Below, one piece after another: positions 43,678-51,817 of a DNA stretch of 64,000 nt. Where the stretch lies: assembly GCF_001679725.1 (NCBI RefSeq), contig NZ_CP016282.1, positions 186,001 to 250,000 on the forward strand, given 5' to 3'. This DNA comes from Cryobacterium arcticum (GTDB taxonomy: Bacteria; Actinomycetota; Actinomycetes; Actinomycetales; Microbacteriaceae). Under the pieces are notes generated by a model. It did not search any database. It had not been told where the DNA came from and saw only the letters and a program-made list of their open reading frames with translations. Both the position numbers and the translations under genes were made by a program. Within the stretch, counting starts at the first letter, position 1; every line of letters begins with the position of its first letter.

Positions 43678-44969
43678 GCGGTCGGCTCCAATTCGGGGTG
43701 GTGGGCTCGCACAATGCCGAAGGCTTCGTGCGCGATCTCGAGAGTGCGGGTGATGTCGGCGGAGGTGAGAGCGGCGTTGATGAAGTGGTTGTGGTGCGAG
43801 GTGAGGAACACCCCGCGCCGGACGCTCTCGGCCACCCACTCCTGGTGCAGCATGAGCGAGTCGTCGTCCGCGATGCGGAGGTAGAACAGAGCAGGTGCCC
43901 CGGAGGCTATCAGGGTGAAGCCGTTCTCCGCCGCTACAGTCGTCAATCCGGTGGTGAGGTCGGTGCCGAGCCGGGCGAACTGGGCCGGCGCATCCAGCTG
44001 CTTGAGCTTGGTGAGGGTGGCGATGCCGGCCGCGAAGGGCACCGCGCTCATCCAGTAGCTGCCGGTGTAGTGCAGGCTGCTCACGGTGTCTTTGAGGGAC
44101 TCCCGGCCGCAGAGCGCCGAGACGTTGTACCCGTTGGCGAGGGCCTTGCAGAAGCAGATGAGGTCGGCCTTGAACCCGAAGTAGTGGTCGGAGCCAGCCA
44201 GGTCGAGCCGGAACCCGGCGCGCACGTCGTCGACGATGAGCACCACCCCGTGCGCGTCGCAGAGCGCACGCACGGCCTGCCAGTAGCCCGCCTCCGGGAG
44301 GGTGTTGTCGGTGAAGTTGCCGTGCATGTAGGGCTGGGCGATGAGGCCCGCGATGGTGCCGCGGTTCTCGCTGAACAGGCGCTCAAGGGCGGGCAGGTCG
44401 TTGAAGTCGACGTAGAGGTTGTTCGCCACCTCCTCCTCGAGCACGCCGGGGTAGTCGAGCTTCTGCGCCCAGGGCGAGACGCCGTGATAGAAGCCGTTGA
44501 TGAAGACGATCTTCTTGCGCCGGGTTGCGGCGCGGGCGGTGAGCACCGCGAGGGTGGTGGCGTCGCCGCCGTTCTTGGCGAAGAACGCCCAGTCGGCGCT
44601 CGCCACGGTGTCCACGAGCAGCTCGGCGAAGTCGACCATGATGGCCGAGGGGATGGTGACCACGTCTTCGAGGCGGGCCTGCTCGGCGGCGGCGGCATCA
44701 ACATCCGGATCGGCGTAGCCGAGCACATTGGGCCCGTAACCGCACATGTAGTCGATGTACTCGTTGTCGTCGAGGTCCCAGAACCGGGTGCCCTCGGCGC
44801 GGGACGAGAACAGCGGGAACGAGGTCTGCGGGATATAGCAGCCCTCGGTGGGGCCTTGGTGGCCGTAGATGCCCGACGGGATGACCTGCAGCGCGCGGTC
44901 GAACGCGGCGCGGCTCTTCTCGAAGGTGTACGGGACGGTGGGCGCGGTGCGCGCGGGGACAAGGCTCAT
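43674..44969 (-). CDS. Class III PLP-dependent aminotransferase (glutamate-1-semialdehyde aminomutase-like)
   Basis: A 431-residue fold-type I PLP enzyme. RFWDLDDNEYIDYMCGYGPN is the conserved N-terminal strand, AFFAKNGGDATTLAVLTARA the phosphate-site region, VVLIVDDVRAGFRLDLAGSD holds the ring-binding Asp (DDVRxGFR in place of the usual DEVxTGFR), and ADLICFCKALANGYNVSALC contains the Schiff-base Lys. It resembles the HemL group but is not in a haem cluster. It lies between the unknown 259-residue protein (1-base stop/start overlap at 44969) and the MFS gene. Possible roles are amine or amino acid isomerisation. Confidence 0.87.
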   Translation of the reverse strand: MSLVPARTAPTVPYTFEKSRAAFDRALQVIPSGIYGHQGPTEGCYIPQTSFPLFSSRAEGTRFWDLDDNEYIDYMCGYGPNVLGYADPDVDAAAAEQARLEDVVTIPSAIMVDFAELLVDTVASADWAFFAKNGGDATTLAVLTARAATRRKKIVFINGFYHGVSPWAQKLDYPGVLEEEVANNLYVDFNDLPALERLFSENRGTIAGLIAQPYMHGNFTDNTLPEAGYWQAVRALCDAHGVVLIVDDVRAGFRLDLAGSDHYFGFKADLICFCKALANGYNVSALCGRESLKDTVSSLHYTGSYWMSAVPFAAGIATLTKLKQLDAPAQFARLGTDLTTGLTTVAAENGFTLIASGAPALFYLRIADDDSLMLHQEWVAESVRRGVFLTSHHNHFINAALTSADITRTLEIAHEAFGIVRAHHPELEPTA

Positions 44970-45748
44970 CAGGCTGACTTTCCGAGGTAGTGACCGACAC
45001 GGTCGAGGATGCGGTTGACGTTGTCGACCATGGAGATGACACCGCGCATGGCCAGGCGGCCGTCGCTCATGCAGGCGATGGCGGAGAGGTCGCCGGCGAG
45101 GATGCCGCCGGTGACCTCGAGGGTGGAGAAGGTGAGTGCCCCGCGCGGATGCGGCGAGGGCGCCGCGACGAAGGTGGCGTGGTGGTCGCGGAGCGCCAGA
45201 TGGTAGGCGAGGGTGCCGGTGACCTCGAGCGCGATGTCGCCGTCGGGGATGTGCTGGGCGCTGAACCTGCCGCTGCGGTCTTCGTTGGCGACCTGGGCGA
45301 GGGCGGCTGCGGCCACGTGCAGGGTGAGGATGGTGCTTGTCTCGCGGAACTCCGGGTCGGCCAGGTCGGCCTCGGCGGGCTGCAGGTATCGGCCGAGCAG
45401 CTCGGTGAGGGGAGCGAAGACGCCAGTGAGGAAGCGCAGCCGGTGCGGGGCGGCCACCGGAATCGGCTGGGCGGTGCCGTCGATCATCCGGTTGAAGTGG
45501 GCGACGGAAGTGAAGGCCAGGGTGATGACCGGGGCCTTCGGCTCCCGGCCCCAGAGCACGCCGGTCGACTGGAAGCTCAGCTGCGCGCGCGGCAGGCCGG
45601 GCACGACAAAGCGGATGCCCACCGGCATCGCCGTGTCGGCGAGGAGGGCCCGGGCCGCCGGAACCCGGTCGACGAGCAACGAAAGCGTGCCGAGCACGGC
45701 ATAGAGGTTGATATGCGCCTGGACGCGTGGGTCGGTGTCAATCAGCAC
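44969..45748 (-). CDS. Unknown protein, possible SCP2-like lipid-binding fold
   Basis: A 259-residue soluble protein; GTG start at 45748 with GAGGAG about 7 bp upstream. There is no signal peptide. SFQSTGVLWGREPKAPVITL, VAHFNRMIDGTAQPIPVAAP and the C-terminal segment ACMSDGRLAMRGVISMVDNV are the most distinctive. The last, with ILDRVGHYL, recalls the end of SCP2-type sterol-carrier domains, but I do not recognise the family with confidence. The start overlaps the TetR stop by 11 bp and its end touches the aminotransferase start, so it is an integral member of the operon. Confidence 0.65.
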   Translation of the reverse strand: MLIDTDPRVQAHINLYAVLGTLSLLVDRVPAARALLADTAMPVGIRFVVPGLPRAQLSFQSTGVLWGREPKAPVITLAFTSVAHFNRMIDGTAQPIPVAAPHRLRFLTGVFAPLTELLGRYLQPAEADLADPEFRETSTILTLHVAAAALAQVANEDRSGRFSAQHIPDGDIALEVTGTLAYHLALRDHHATFVAAPSPHPRGALTFSTLEVTGGILAGDLSAIACMSDGRLAMRGVISMVDNVNRILDRVGHYLGKSA

Positions 45749-46502
45749 GGGGCTGCTCCTCAGCGAGGTCGAGTGGTGGTGTCGGGGATGAGATGGGTCG
45801 GGGCGCGGCGGTGGTGGCCGAAGTGGCGGCCGGCCGGGCCGGTGCGGCCAGGCGGGCGAGGGCATCCGCGGCGAAGACGACGCTCTCGCGGGCCGCTTCG
45901 GTGTCACGATCGGCCAGCCAGGTGCTGGTGATCCCGTCGGTGAGGGTGACCAGCAGTCGGGCCGCTCGGGCCAGGGGCACCGACCACTCCCGCCCGCAGG
46001 CGGTGGCGGCGAGGCGGAGGCTGTGTTCGGCGGCTCGGTAGTAGGCCCGGTACTGGTCGCTCGGTTGGGATGTCGGCGGGTTCTGGCGCAGCGCGTAGAG
46101 GCTGAGCTCCAGCAGGGCCTGCTCGCGCTGGGGGTCGGCCACGAGCAGGTCGAGGTACCGGTCGAGGCCCTGCCGGAGGGTGTCCGCAAGGCCGGCTGAG
46201 CTGCTGCCGTCGTCGCCGGGCAGGGCCGCCACGGCCGCCACGGCCGCATCGTGCTCCTGAGTGGTGACGGTGTCGATCACCGCGGCGAGCAGGTCGTCCC
46301 GGGAGTCGAACGCGTAGTGGAAGCTGCCCAGGGGCATGCCGGCCTCGGCCACGATGGCGCGGGTCGTGGCCGCCGCCAACCCGTGCCGCGCGATCACGCG
46401 CACGGCCGCATCGATCAGTGCGGCGCGGCGATCGGCGAGGGCTAGGCGGGTCATGGGTCGGCGGTCGGTCTGCGGCGGGGGCGACGAGCGGGCGATGGTC
46501 AA
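45738..46502 (-). CDS. TetR-family regulator
   Basis: A 254-residue regulator. The DNA-binding domain is RAALIDAAVRVIARHGLAAA then TTRAIVAEAGMPLGSFHYAF (residues about 25-70). The ligand domain follows and ends in a disordered Pro/Thr/Ala tail (about 225-254). The TTG at 46502 has GGAG 8 bp upstream; the ATG at 46454 (MTRLALADR) is a plausible alternative. A perfect inverted repeat 28 bp upstream (46530-46545) is the probable autoregulatory site. First gene of the four-gene operon. Confidence 0.88.
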   Translation of the reverse strand: MTIARSSPPPQTDRRPMTRLALADRRAALIDAAVRVIARHGLAAATTRAIVAEAGMPLGSFHYAFDSRDDLLAAVIDTVTTQEHDAAVAAVAALPGDDGSSSAGLADTLRQGLDRYLDLLVADPQREQALLELSLYALRQNPPTSQPSDQYRAYYRAAEHSLRLAATACGREWSVPLARAARLLVTLTDGITSTWLADRDTEAARESVVFAADALARLAAPARPAATSATTAAPRPISSPTPPLDLAEEQPRAD

Positions 46503-46529
46503 CGCAGGAGCTCCAGTGGGTCAAGTGAC

Positions 46530-46545
46530 TTGGACGCTTGTCCAA
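46530..46545. promoter_or_regulatory. Probable TetR operator
   Basis: TTGGAC-GCTT-GTCCAA is a perfect 6-bp inverted repeat with a 4-bp spacer, 28 bp upstream of the tetR start. Size and location are typical for TetR-family autoregulation, and repression here would control all four genes of the operon. Confidence 0.7.
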
Positions 46546-46744
46546 TTAGCTCAATCTCGCCCATCGTCCCGGCGCGCGCAAGCGAATTCGACGGGCTTCA
46601 CCGCCCGGAAACACAACCGTTCGACGGCCGAAATGCAGGCGCGGGCCGACGCGGCGCGTCGGCACAATCTGCCGGAAACATCCGTCTCGTACGCTGGGCC
46701 CCGAGACGCCGCGCGGTGCGGCGCCACAGAACGAAGAGGCCACC

Positions 46745-47329
46745 ATGCAGACCGAATTCACCCTCTCCCTCCCGCCCTGGCTCGTCGAGGAGCTGCCCGG
46801 CCTGCCCGCGGTGCTGTCGACGCTCGACGAACGGATGGCCCTGGTCAACGCGCTCGCCGCCCGCAACTACCGCGAGGGCAACGGCGGCCCGTTCGCGGCC
46901 ATCGTGGTCGACGCCACGACCGGCGCCCTGGTATCGGTGGGTGTGAACGTGGTGCTCTCCTCCGGGGTGGCCGGCGCCCATGCCGAGATCATGGCCCTCG
47001 GGCTGGCCCAGCGCGCCACCGGGACCTGGGACCTCGGCGCGGACCCCGCCCGGCCGCTGGAGCTGGTGGTCAACTGGCGTCCGTGCGTGATGTGTTACGG
47101 CGCCACGATGTGGTCGGGCGTGCGCCGGCTGGTGGTGGCGGGCTCCGGGGCCGAGCTGGAGGAGCTCACCGGTTTCGACGAGGGGCCGATGCGCGAGGAC
47201 TGGGCCGAGCAGTTCGAGGCGCGTGGCATCACCGTGGTGCAGGACATCGGCCGCGAGGAGGCGCTGCAGGTGTTCCGGGAGTACGGAGCGGCCGACGTGC
47301 TGGTCTACAACGCGCGCGGGGCCAGCTGA
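46745..47329 (+). CDS. Cytidine/deoxycytidylate deaminase-family nucleoside deaminase
   Basis: A 194-residue zinc deaminase. The metal site is GAHAEIMALGLAQ (HAE, with the proton-shuttle Glu) and NWRPCVMCYGATMWSGVRRL (PCxxC). The N-terminal half contains NYREGNGGPFAAIVVDATTG, as in guanine deaminase/TadA-type enzymes. It is not the tRNA deaminase, which is encoded at 57467. Probable role in purine or pyrimidine salvage. It is divergent from the TetR operon with about 240 bp between the starts. Confidence 0.87.
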   Translation: MQTEFTLSLPPWLVEELPGLPAVLSTLDERMALVNALAARNYREGNGGPFAAIVVDATTGALVSVGVNVVLSSGVAGAHAEIMALGLAQRATGTWDLGADPARPLELVVNWRPCVMCYGATMWSGVRRLVVAGSGAELEELTGFDEGPMREDWAEQFEARGITVVQDIGREEALQVFREYGAADVLVYNARGAS

Positions 47330-47421
47330 GCCGCCGGAGGCACTGCCGCAGCCGGGCATGCCTCTGACCGGTCGCCGACACACAGTCGGCGACCGGTCAC
47401 AAGGGATTCGGTTGGGCCGGC

Positions 47422-48876
47422 CTAGCTTTCGCTAGCCTGCCCGGCACTCAGCCCCATTCGGCGACGCAGCCCAGCGAGCGCGAGGAGCAGCAGCGAGCCC
47501 AGCATCACCGGGATCAGGGCGATGGCCGCGAGGAACGCCGGGTTGGCCCCGGTGCTGGCCAGGGCGGCGGGCAGGAGACCGGCGGTTGTCGAGGTCGACA
47601 GTGCGCCCTGTGTGACGGATGTGGTCGGGGACACGCCCGCGGGGATCACGGTGTCCCGCGGGCCGGTGGGGCTAACCGGTCTGACCGGCGTTACCGGCGT
47701 CACGGGGGTGACCGGGGTGACCGGCGTTACGGGGTTGACCGGCGTCACCGGCGTCACCGGCGTCACCGGGGTGACCGGGGTGACCGGGGCGCCGGGAACC
47801 GTGGTGGTGGAGCCCGTCGTGGTGCTGTCGCCGATCACCGAGACCGCATTGCCGCCCACCGTGACGGGGATCAGCAGGTCGAGAAGCGCCTGGGTGCCGC
47901 CGAGGATGCTGTCGCTTCCGTCGGTGTTAGCGGCTTCCGGTCCTGCCGTCGTGGAGCCGACGGGGGCCGTAGTGGTGTCCGTGCTGGTCGAGTCTCCGAC
48001 TACGGAGATGGCGTTTCCACTGACGGTGACCGGGGCGACGGCGTCGAGAACCGCCTGGGTGCCGCCGAGGATGCTGTCGCTTCCGTCAGTGTTAGCGGCG
48101 TCGGGGCCCGCGGTCGTTGACTCGGAGGGAACGGTGGTGGTGGCATCCGTGGTGGTGGAGTCTCCGAGGACGGAGATGGCGTTGCCGCTGACGGTGACCG
48201 GGGCGACGGCGTCGATGACGGCTTGGGTGCCGCCGAGGGCGGTGTCCTCTCCGTCAGTGGTCGGGGCGGCAGCCGGTGCCGTTGCCGCTGGGTCGGCCGG
48301 GGCCGTGGTTGTGGTGTCCGTGCTGGTCGAGTCTCCGACGACGGAGATGGCGTTTCCGCTGACGGTGACCGGGGCGACGGCGTCGATGACGGCCTGGGTG
48401 CCGCTGAGGATGCTGTCGCTTCCGTCGGTGCTTACGGCCTCAGGTCCTGCCGACGTGGACTCGGCCGGGGCCGGGGCCGGGGCGGTGGTGGCATCCGTGC
48501 TGGTCGAATCTCCGATTACCGAGATCGAATTGCCGCTGACGGTGATTGGCGCAGCGGCGTCGACGACAGCTTGGGTGCCGCCGAGAACGCTGTTGTCTCC
48601 GTCGGTGGTCGAAGCGGCGGGCGATGCTGATGCTGGCGGGTCGCTCGGTGCGGTTGTGGTGGCATCCGTGCTGGTCGAGTCTCCGATGATGGAGATCGCA
48701 TTGCCGGACACGGTGACGGGTAGGACGGTGTCGATCACCGCCTGGGTGCCCGACAAGATTCCGTCGGTACCGGATGTTTCGGGTGCTTCTGCGGCATTGG
48801 CAACACCGGCGCCGATGGCCGAGAGGCCGCCGACGAGGAGGGCGCAGTACAGGCCCTTTTTGACGAACGAGAACAT
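47422..48876 (-). CDS. Secreted repeat protein with chaplin-like repeats and LASTG sorting signal
   Basis: A 484-residue cell-surface protein. Residues 1-28 are a signal peptide ending VANA. Six repeats of about 55-60 residues follow, each with [20 protein letters not shown] then [12 protein letters not shown]. The [14 protein letters not shown] core resembles the beta-forming half of chaplins (VNVCGNSVNVIG), with Ser in place of Cys. A Pro-Val-Thr run follows, then LASTG, a hydrophobic segment and RRR: a class E (LAxTG) sortase anchor. AAGGAG lies about 7 bp before the ATG. Probably a wall-anchored, amyloid-like or adhesive surface protein; function inferred. Confidence 0.78.
   Translation of the reverse strand: MFSFVKKGLYCALLVGGLSAIGAGVANAAEAPETSGTDGILSGTQAVIDTVLPVTVSGNAISIIGDSTSTDATTTAPSDPPASASPAASTTDGDNSVLGGTQAVVDAAAPITVSGNSISVIGDSTSTDATTAPAPAPAESTSAGPEAVSTDGSDSILSGTQAVIDAVAPVTVSGNAISVVGDSTSTDTTTTAPADPAATAPAAAPTTDGEDTALGGTQAVIDAVAPVTVSGNAISVLGDSTTTDATTTVPSESTTAGPDAANTDGSDSILGGTQAVLDAVAPVTVSGNAISVVGDSTSTDTTTAPVGSTTAGPEAANTDGSDSILGGTQALLDLLIPVTVGGNAVSVIGDSTTTGSTTTVPGAPVTPVTPVTPVTPVTPVNPVTPVTPVTPVTPVTPVRPVSPTGPRDTVIPAGVSPTTSVTQGALSTSTTAGLLPAALASTGANPAFLAAIALIPVMLGSLLLLALAGLRRRMGLSAGQASES
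47681..47790. repeat. 9-bp minisatellite inside the surface-protein gene
   Basis: A run of GTCACCGGC/GTGACCGGG-type 9-mers, about twelve copies with small variations, encodes the Pro-Val-Thr linker before the LASTG anchor. Length change in steps of 9 bp would keep the frame and alter the distance of the chaplin-like repeats from the wall. Confidence 0.8.
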
Positions 48877-48959
48877 GGTTTTAACTCCTTGAACGATTGA
48901 TGTGGTGCCTCCGAGGGAGGCGGTGGTCGCGGTCTGCGAGTACTCAGCAGCGCGACCGA

Positions 48960-50009
48960 TCAATCAGGAGTGGAACCGGGGTTGAACGAGGGGGCGAGCG
49001 GAAGCTCATCGCCGGTGGCCGACGACGAGTGGAATCGGACCACGGGCGCAGCCAGCAGTCCGGAGGGCGTGGTGGTGGCTACGGGCGACCCGTTGCCCGG
49101 GCCGGAGCCGCTGATCGAACCGCCGGCCGGCGCAGGCAGCGCGGTCGGGGAGAACGGCGTGCCGAACGGTGTTGCGGGAGCCGTCGGAACCGGGGACCCT
49201 GCGACCACAGAGGCCGTCGCGGTAGCGGTGGCTGGGGCGGCGGACGTCGGCGCGGTGTTCCATCCGGGTAGCGCCGAGGGCGTACCGGAGCCGCTCTGCG
49301 TCTGGCCGTGAGCGACAACGATCTGTGCCGCCTCGCCGGGGGCAGCGGGTGAACCCAGCGTGGGCTCCAGGCCGGCCGATACGCCGTTCGGCGCCGGCAC
49401 GGTGCCGACGACAGGCGTGCTGGTCGGGGGCAAGACGTCGCCCACGGGCACCACCACGGCGTCGATGACGGGTGTCAGCACCGGTGTCGCCACGGCGGCT
49501 ACCGGGGCCACGACCTCGGTCACGACCGGGGCCACGACATCCTGAACCACGGGCGTCACGACGGCATCGAGGGTGGGGGAGACGACCTGGTCAACGAGCG
49601 GGTCGACCACCGACTGGGTGATGGGTTCGACCACCGCAGCGACCACGGGCACCGCCACATCGTTCACCACGGGAACGGCCGACATGACCTGGGTTGCCGT
49701 TGCGTCGGCACCGTCGAGCACCTCGCCAACCTGCACGGCATCTGCAACGGGCGCGGCCACCCGAACGGTGCCTGCCACGGTGTCAACGTATCCGTCGAGG
49801 GTGTCGACCACCGGGGCCGTCGAGTCCGGCAGGCCGCCCAGGAGCGAGTCACCGGTGCCGGTCTCGCGGTATGACGCAGAAGCGGTCGAAGCCGAGGCCG
49901 AGGTGGGGGCCGACAGTGTGTCGAAGACCAGCCAGGCGGCGGCGGCGGCGACAATCGCCAGGGCGATGCGCGCCGGCGAAGCGAGATGTATCCCCTGTTT
50001 TCGCTCCAC
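48960..50009 (-). CDS. Secreted Val/Pro-rich low-complexity protein
   Basis: A 349-residue protein, GTG start at 50009 with AAGGGGGG upstream. An export helix (ARIALAIVAAAAAWLVFDTL) spans about 13-33. Residues about 85-210 are an unusual repetitive stretch of valine and proline spaced by acidic or small residues, such as VVEPITQSVVDPLVDQVVSP and VVAPVVTEVVAPVAAVATPV. The rest is Pro/Ala/Thr/Ser-rich. There is no anchor, so it may be released or held by its N-terminal helix. It is immediately upstream of the LASTG protein on the same strand, 83 bp away, and the two are probably co-expressed. No known family. Confidence 0.7.
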   Translation of the reverse strand: MERKQGIHLASPARIALAIVAAAAAWLVFDTLSAPTSASASTASASYRETGTGDSLLGGLPDSTAPVVDTLDGYVDTVAGTVRVAAPVADAVQVGEVLDGADATATQVMSAVPVVNDVAVPVVAAVVEPITQSVVDPLVDQVVSPTLDAVVTPVVQDVVAPVVTEVVAPVAAVATPVLTPVIDAVVVPVGDVLPPTSTPVVGTVPAPNGVSAGLEPTLGSPAAPGEAAQIVVAHGQTQSGSGTPSALPGWNTAPTSAAPATATATASVVAGSPVPTAPATPFGTPFSPTALPAPAGGSISGSGPGNGSPVATTTPSGLLAAPVVRFHSSSATGDELPLAPSFNPGSTPD

Positions 50010-50194
50010 GTCGTCACCCCCCTTGGTGCGGCTCGTCTGAATATGAGCGAACCACAGGACTCCTCGGATGTCCAGCAATTGTGCACAATCAGCACTTCCG
50101 CCTCGCTCCGGGCCGGGCCGAGTTCGCCGAGATTACGGCCGATTATCGGGCTGCATCCTGCCGGAGAAGCCCCCGATTGAGGTTGACTAGGGGA

Positions 50195-51580
50195 ATGACT
50201 CCCGCGCAGCGACGCATCCTGATCGTCGCCATCCTGTCGTCGTTCGTGGCGTTCCTGGACGGCTCCATCATCAATGTGGCGTTACCGGCGATTTCCCGGG
50301 AGCTCGGCGGTGGGCTGCCGCTGCAACAGTGGGTGGTCGACGGCTACCTGCTCAGCCTGGGCGCGCTGATTCTGGTGGCCGGGTCTCTCTCCGACACATT
50401 CGGACGGGTGCGGGTGCTGCGGGCCGGGCTGATCTGGTTCGGCATCACCTCGCTCGCCTGCGGTCTGGCTCCCACCGGTCTCTTCCTGGTCATCGCCCGC
50501 GTGCTGCAGGGTGTGGCCGCTGCGTTGCTGGTGCCCAGTTCACTCGCCCTGATCACCTCGAGGTTCAGCGGGGTCGCGCAGGGCAAGGCCATCGGTGCCT
50601 GGACCGGCTGGACCGGCGTGGCCGGCATCGCCGGGCCGCTGCTGGGCGGGCTCCTGGTGGATGCGGCGACCTGGCGGTTGGTGTTCTTCATCAACGTGAT
50701 CCCGATCGCTCTGACCCTGATCCTGCTGCGCCGGGTGGAGGAACCCCTGCGGCCCGCCGCCGGTGCCCGCGTGGATGTGCTCGGTGCCTGCCTGGCCGTG
50801 GTGGGATTGGGCGGCCCGGTGTTCGCGCTCATCGAGCAGGGCCGGTTCGGCTGGACGAGCCCGGTGGTCTACCTGCCCCTGCTGGTGGGCTTGGCCTCGT
50901 TCGGCGCGTTCCTGTGGTGGGAGGCGCGGGCCCCGCATCCGATGATGCCCCTCGGCCTGTTCCGGGTGCGCAACTTCGCCGTGGGCAACATCGCCACCGT
51001 CGGCATCTACGCGGCACTCAACCTCGGATTCTTCCTCTTCGCGCTCTACCTGCAGGAGGTCGGCGGGTTCTCGGCCACGCTGGCCGGGTTGGCCGGCATT
51101 CCGGCCACCGTGATGATGCTGATTTTCGCCACACTCTTCGGCACTTTGGCCGGAAAATACGGTCCGCGACTGTTCATGACCGTCGGGCCGATCGTGGCCG
51201 GCAGCGGGTTCCTGTTGGTGACCACGGCGGTGCCGCCGATCAACTTCGCCCTGCACGTGTTGCCGGGAATCGTGCTGGTGGGCCTGGGCCTGTCCATCAC
51301 GGTCGCGCCGCTCACAGCGGCCGTCCTCGGCTCCATTCACCCCGGTCAGGCCGGTATCGGGTCGGCGATCAACAACGCGGTCGCCCGGGTGGCCGGCTTG
51401 ATCGCGATCGCCATGACCGGCACCATCGTCGGCTCCACCCTCGATGTGGCCGGTTTCCAGCGGGCGATGGTGGTTGTGGCGGCGCTGATGTTCCTGGGCG
51501 GAATCGTGTCCTGGTTGGGCATCCGTCGGGTCGTGCCGGTGGCGGATGCGCCGCCCTCGGCCATCGGAGAGCCGGCCTAG
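50195..51580 (+). CDS. MFS multidrug exporter, DHA2 family
   Basis: A 461-residue transporter of the 14-helix DHA2 type. ILIVAILSSFVAFLDGSIIN opens helix 1 with the D-x-x-IVNVALP motif (DGSIINVALPAI), QWVVDGYLLSLGALILVAGS continues, and the loop motif is SDTFGRVRVLRAG. Motif C in helix 5 reads GIAGPLLGGLLVDAATWRLV, the antiporter signature. Proton-driven export of drugs or metabolites is likely. The ATG at 50195 is preferred; the frame is open upstream without coding character. It is divergent from the surface-protein pair. Confidence 0.9.
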   Translation: MTPAQRRILIVAILSSFVAFLDGSIINVALPAISRELGGGLPLQQWVVDGYLLSLGALILVAGSLSDTFGRVRVLRAGLIWFGITSLACGLAPTGLFLVIARVLQGVAAALLVPSSLALITSRFSGVAQGKAIGAWTGWTGVAGIAGPLLGGLLVDAATWRLVFFINVIPIALTLILLRRVEEPLRPAAGARVDVLGACLAVVGLGGPVFALIEQGRFGWTSPVVYLPLLVGLASFGAFLWWEARAPHPMMPLGLFRVRNFAVGNIATVGIYAALNLGFFLFALYLQEVGGFSATLAGLAGIPATVMMLIFATLFGTLAGKYGPRLFMTVGPIVAGSGFLLVTTAVPPINFALHVLPGIVLVGLGLSITVAPLTAAVLGSIHPGQAGIGSAINNAVARVAGLIAIAMTGTIVGSTLDVAGFQRAMVVVAALMFLGGIVSWLGIRRVVPVADAPPSAIGEPA

Positions 51581-51664
51581 TGGCCTCATGCGCACGTGGG
51601 CGCCTCAAATAACTGTTATAGTTTCTAAGTTGTCTTCGAGCGTTTCGCTGCAGAAGTCACCACT

Positions 51665-51737
51665 GCGCCCGTAGCTCAACGGATAGAGCATCTGACTACG
51701 GATCAGAAGGTTGGGGGTTCGAATCCCTTCGGGCGCA
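51665..51737 (+). tRNA. tRNA-Arg (ACG anticodon)
   Basis: A 73-nt class I tRNA: acceptor GCGCCCG pairs with CGGGCGC, discriminator A, no complete encoded CCA. The anticodon stem-loop TCTGACTACGGATCAGA carries ACG, whose A34 would be converted to inosine by the TadA enzyme encoded at 57467. T-arm GGGGGTTCGAATCCC. A TATAGT at 51617-51622 may be its -10 box. Confidence 0.95.
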
Positions 51738-51817
51738 CAGATTGAAAGCGGTTCACTTCGGTGGGCCGCTTTTGTCGTTTCCGGTGTCTGCTGAGACGAC
51801 CGTGTCAGGATGGAGCG

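Noticed and set aside
47522..48892. 456-residue frame antisense to the chaplin-like gene
   Set aside because: It mirrors the repeats of the real gene; the minus-strand frame has signal peptide, repeats and sorting signal.
48877..48959. Possible riboswitch between the two surface-protein genes
   Set aside because: Only a small GCCTCC/GGAGGC dyad and a Shine-Dalgarno are visible; the gap is too short for known classes.
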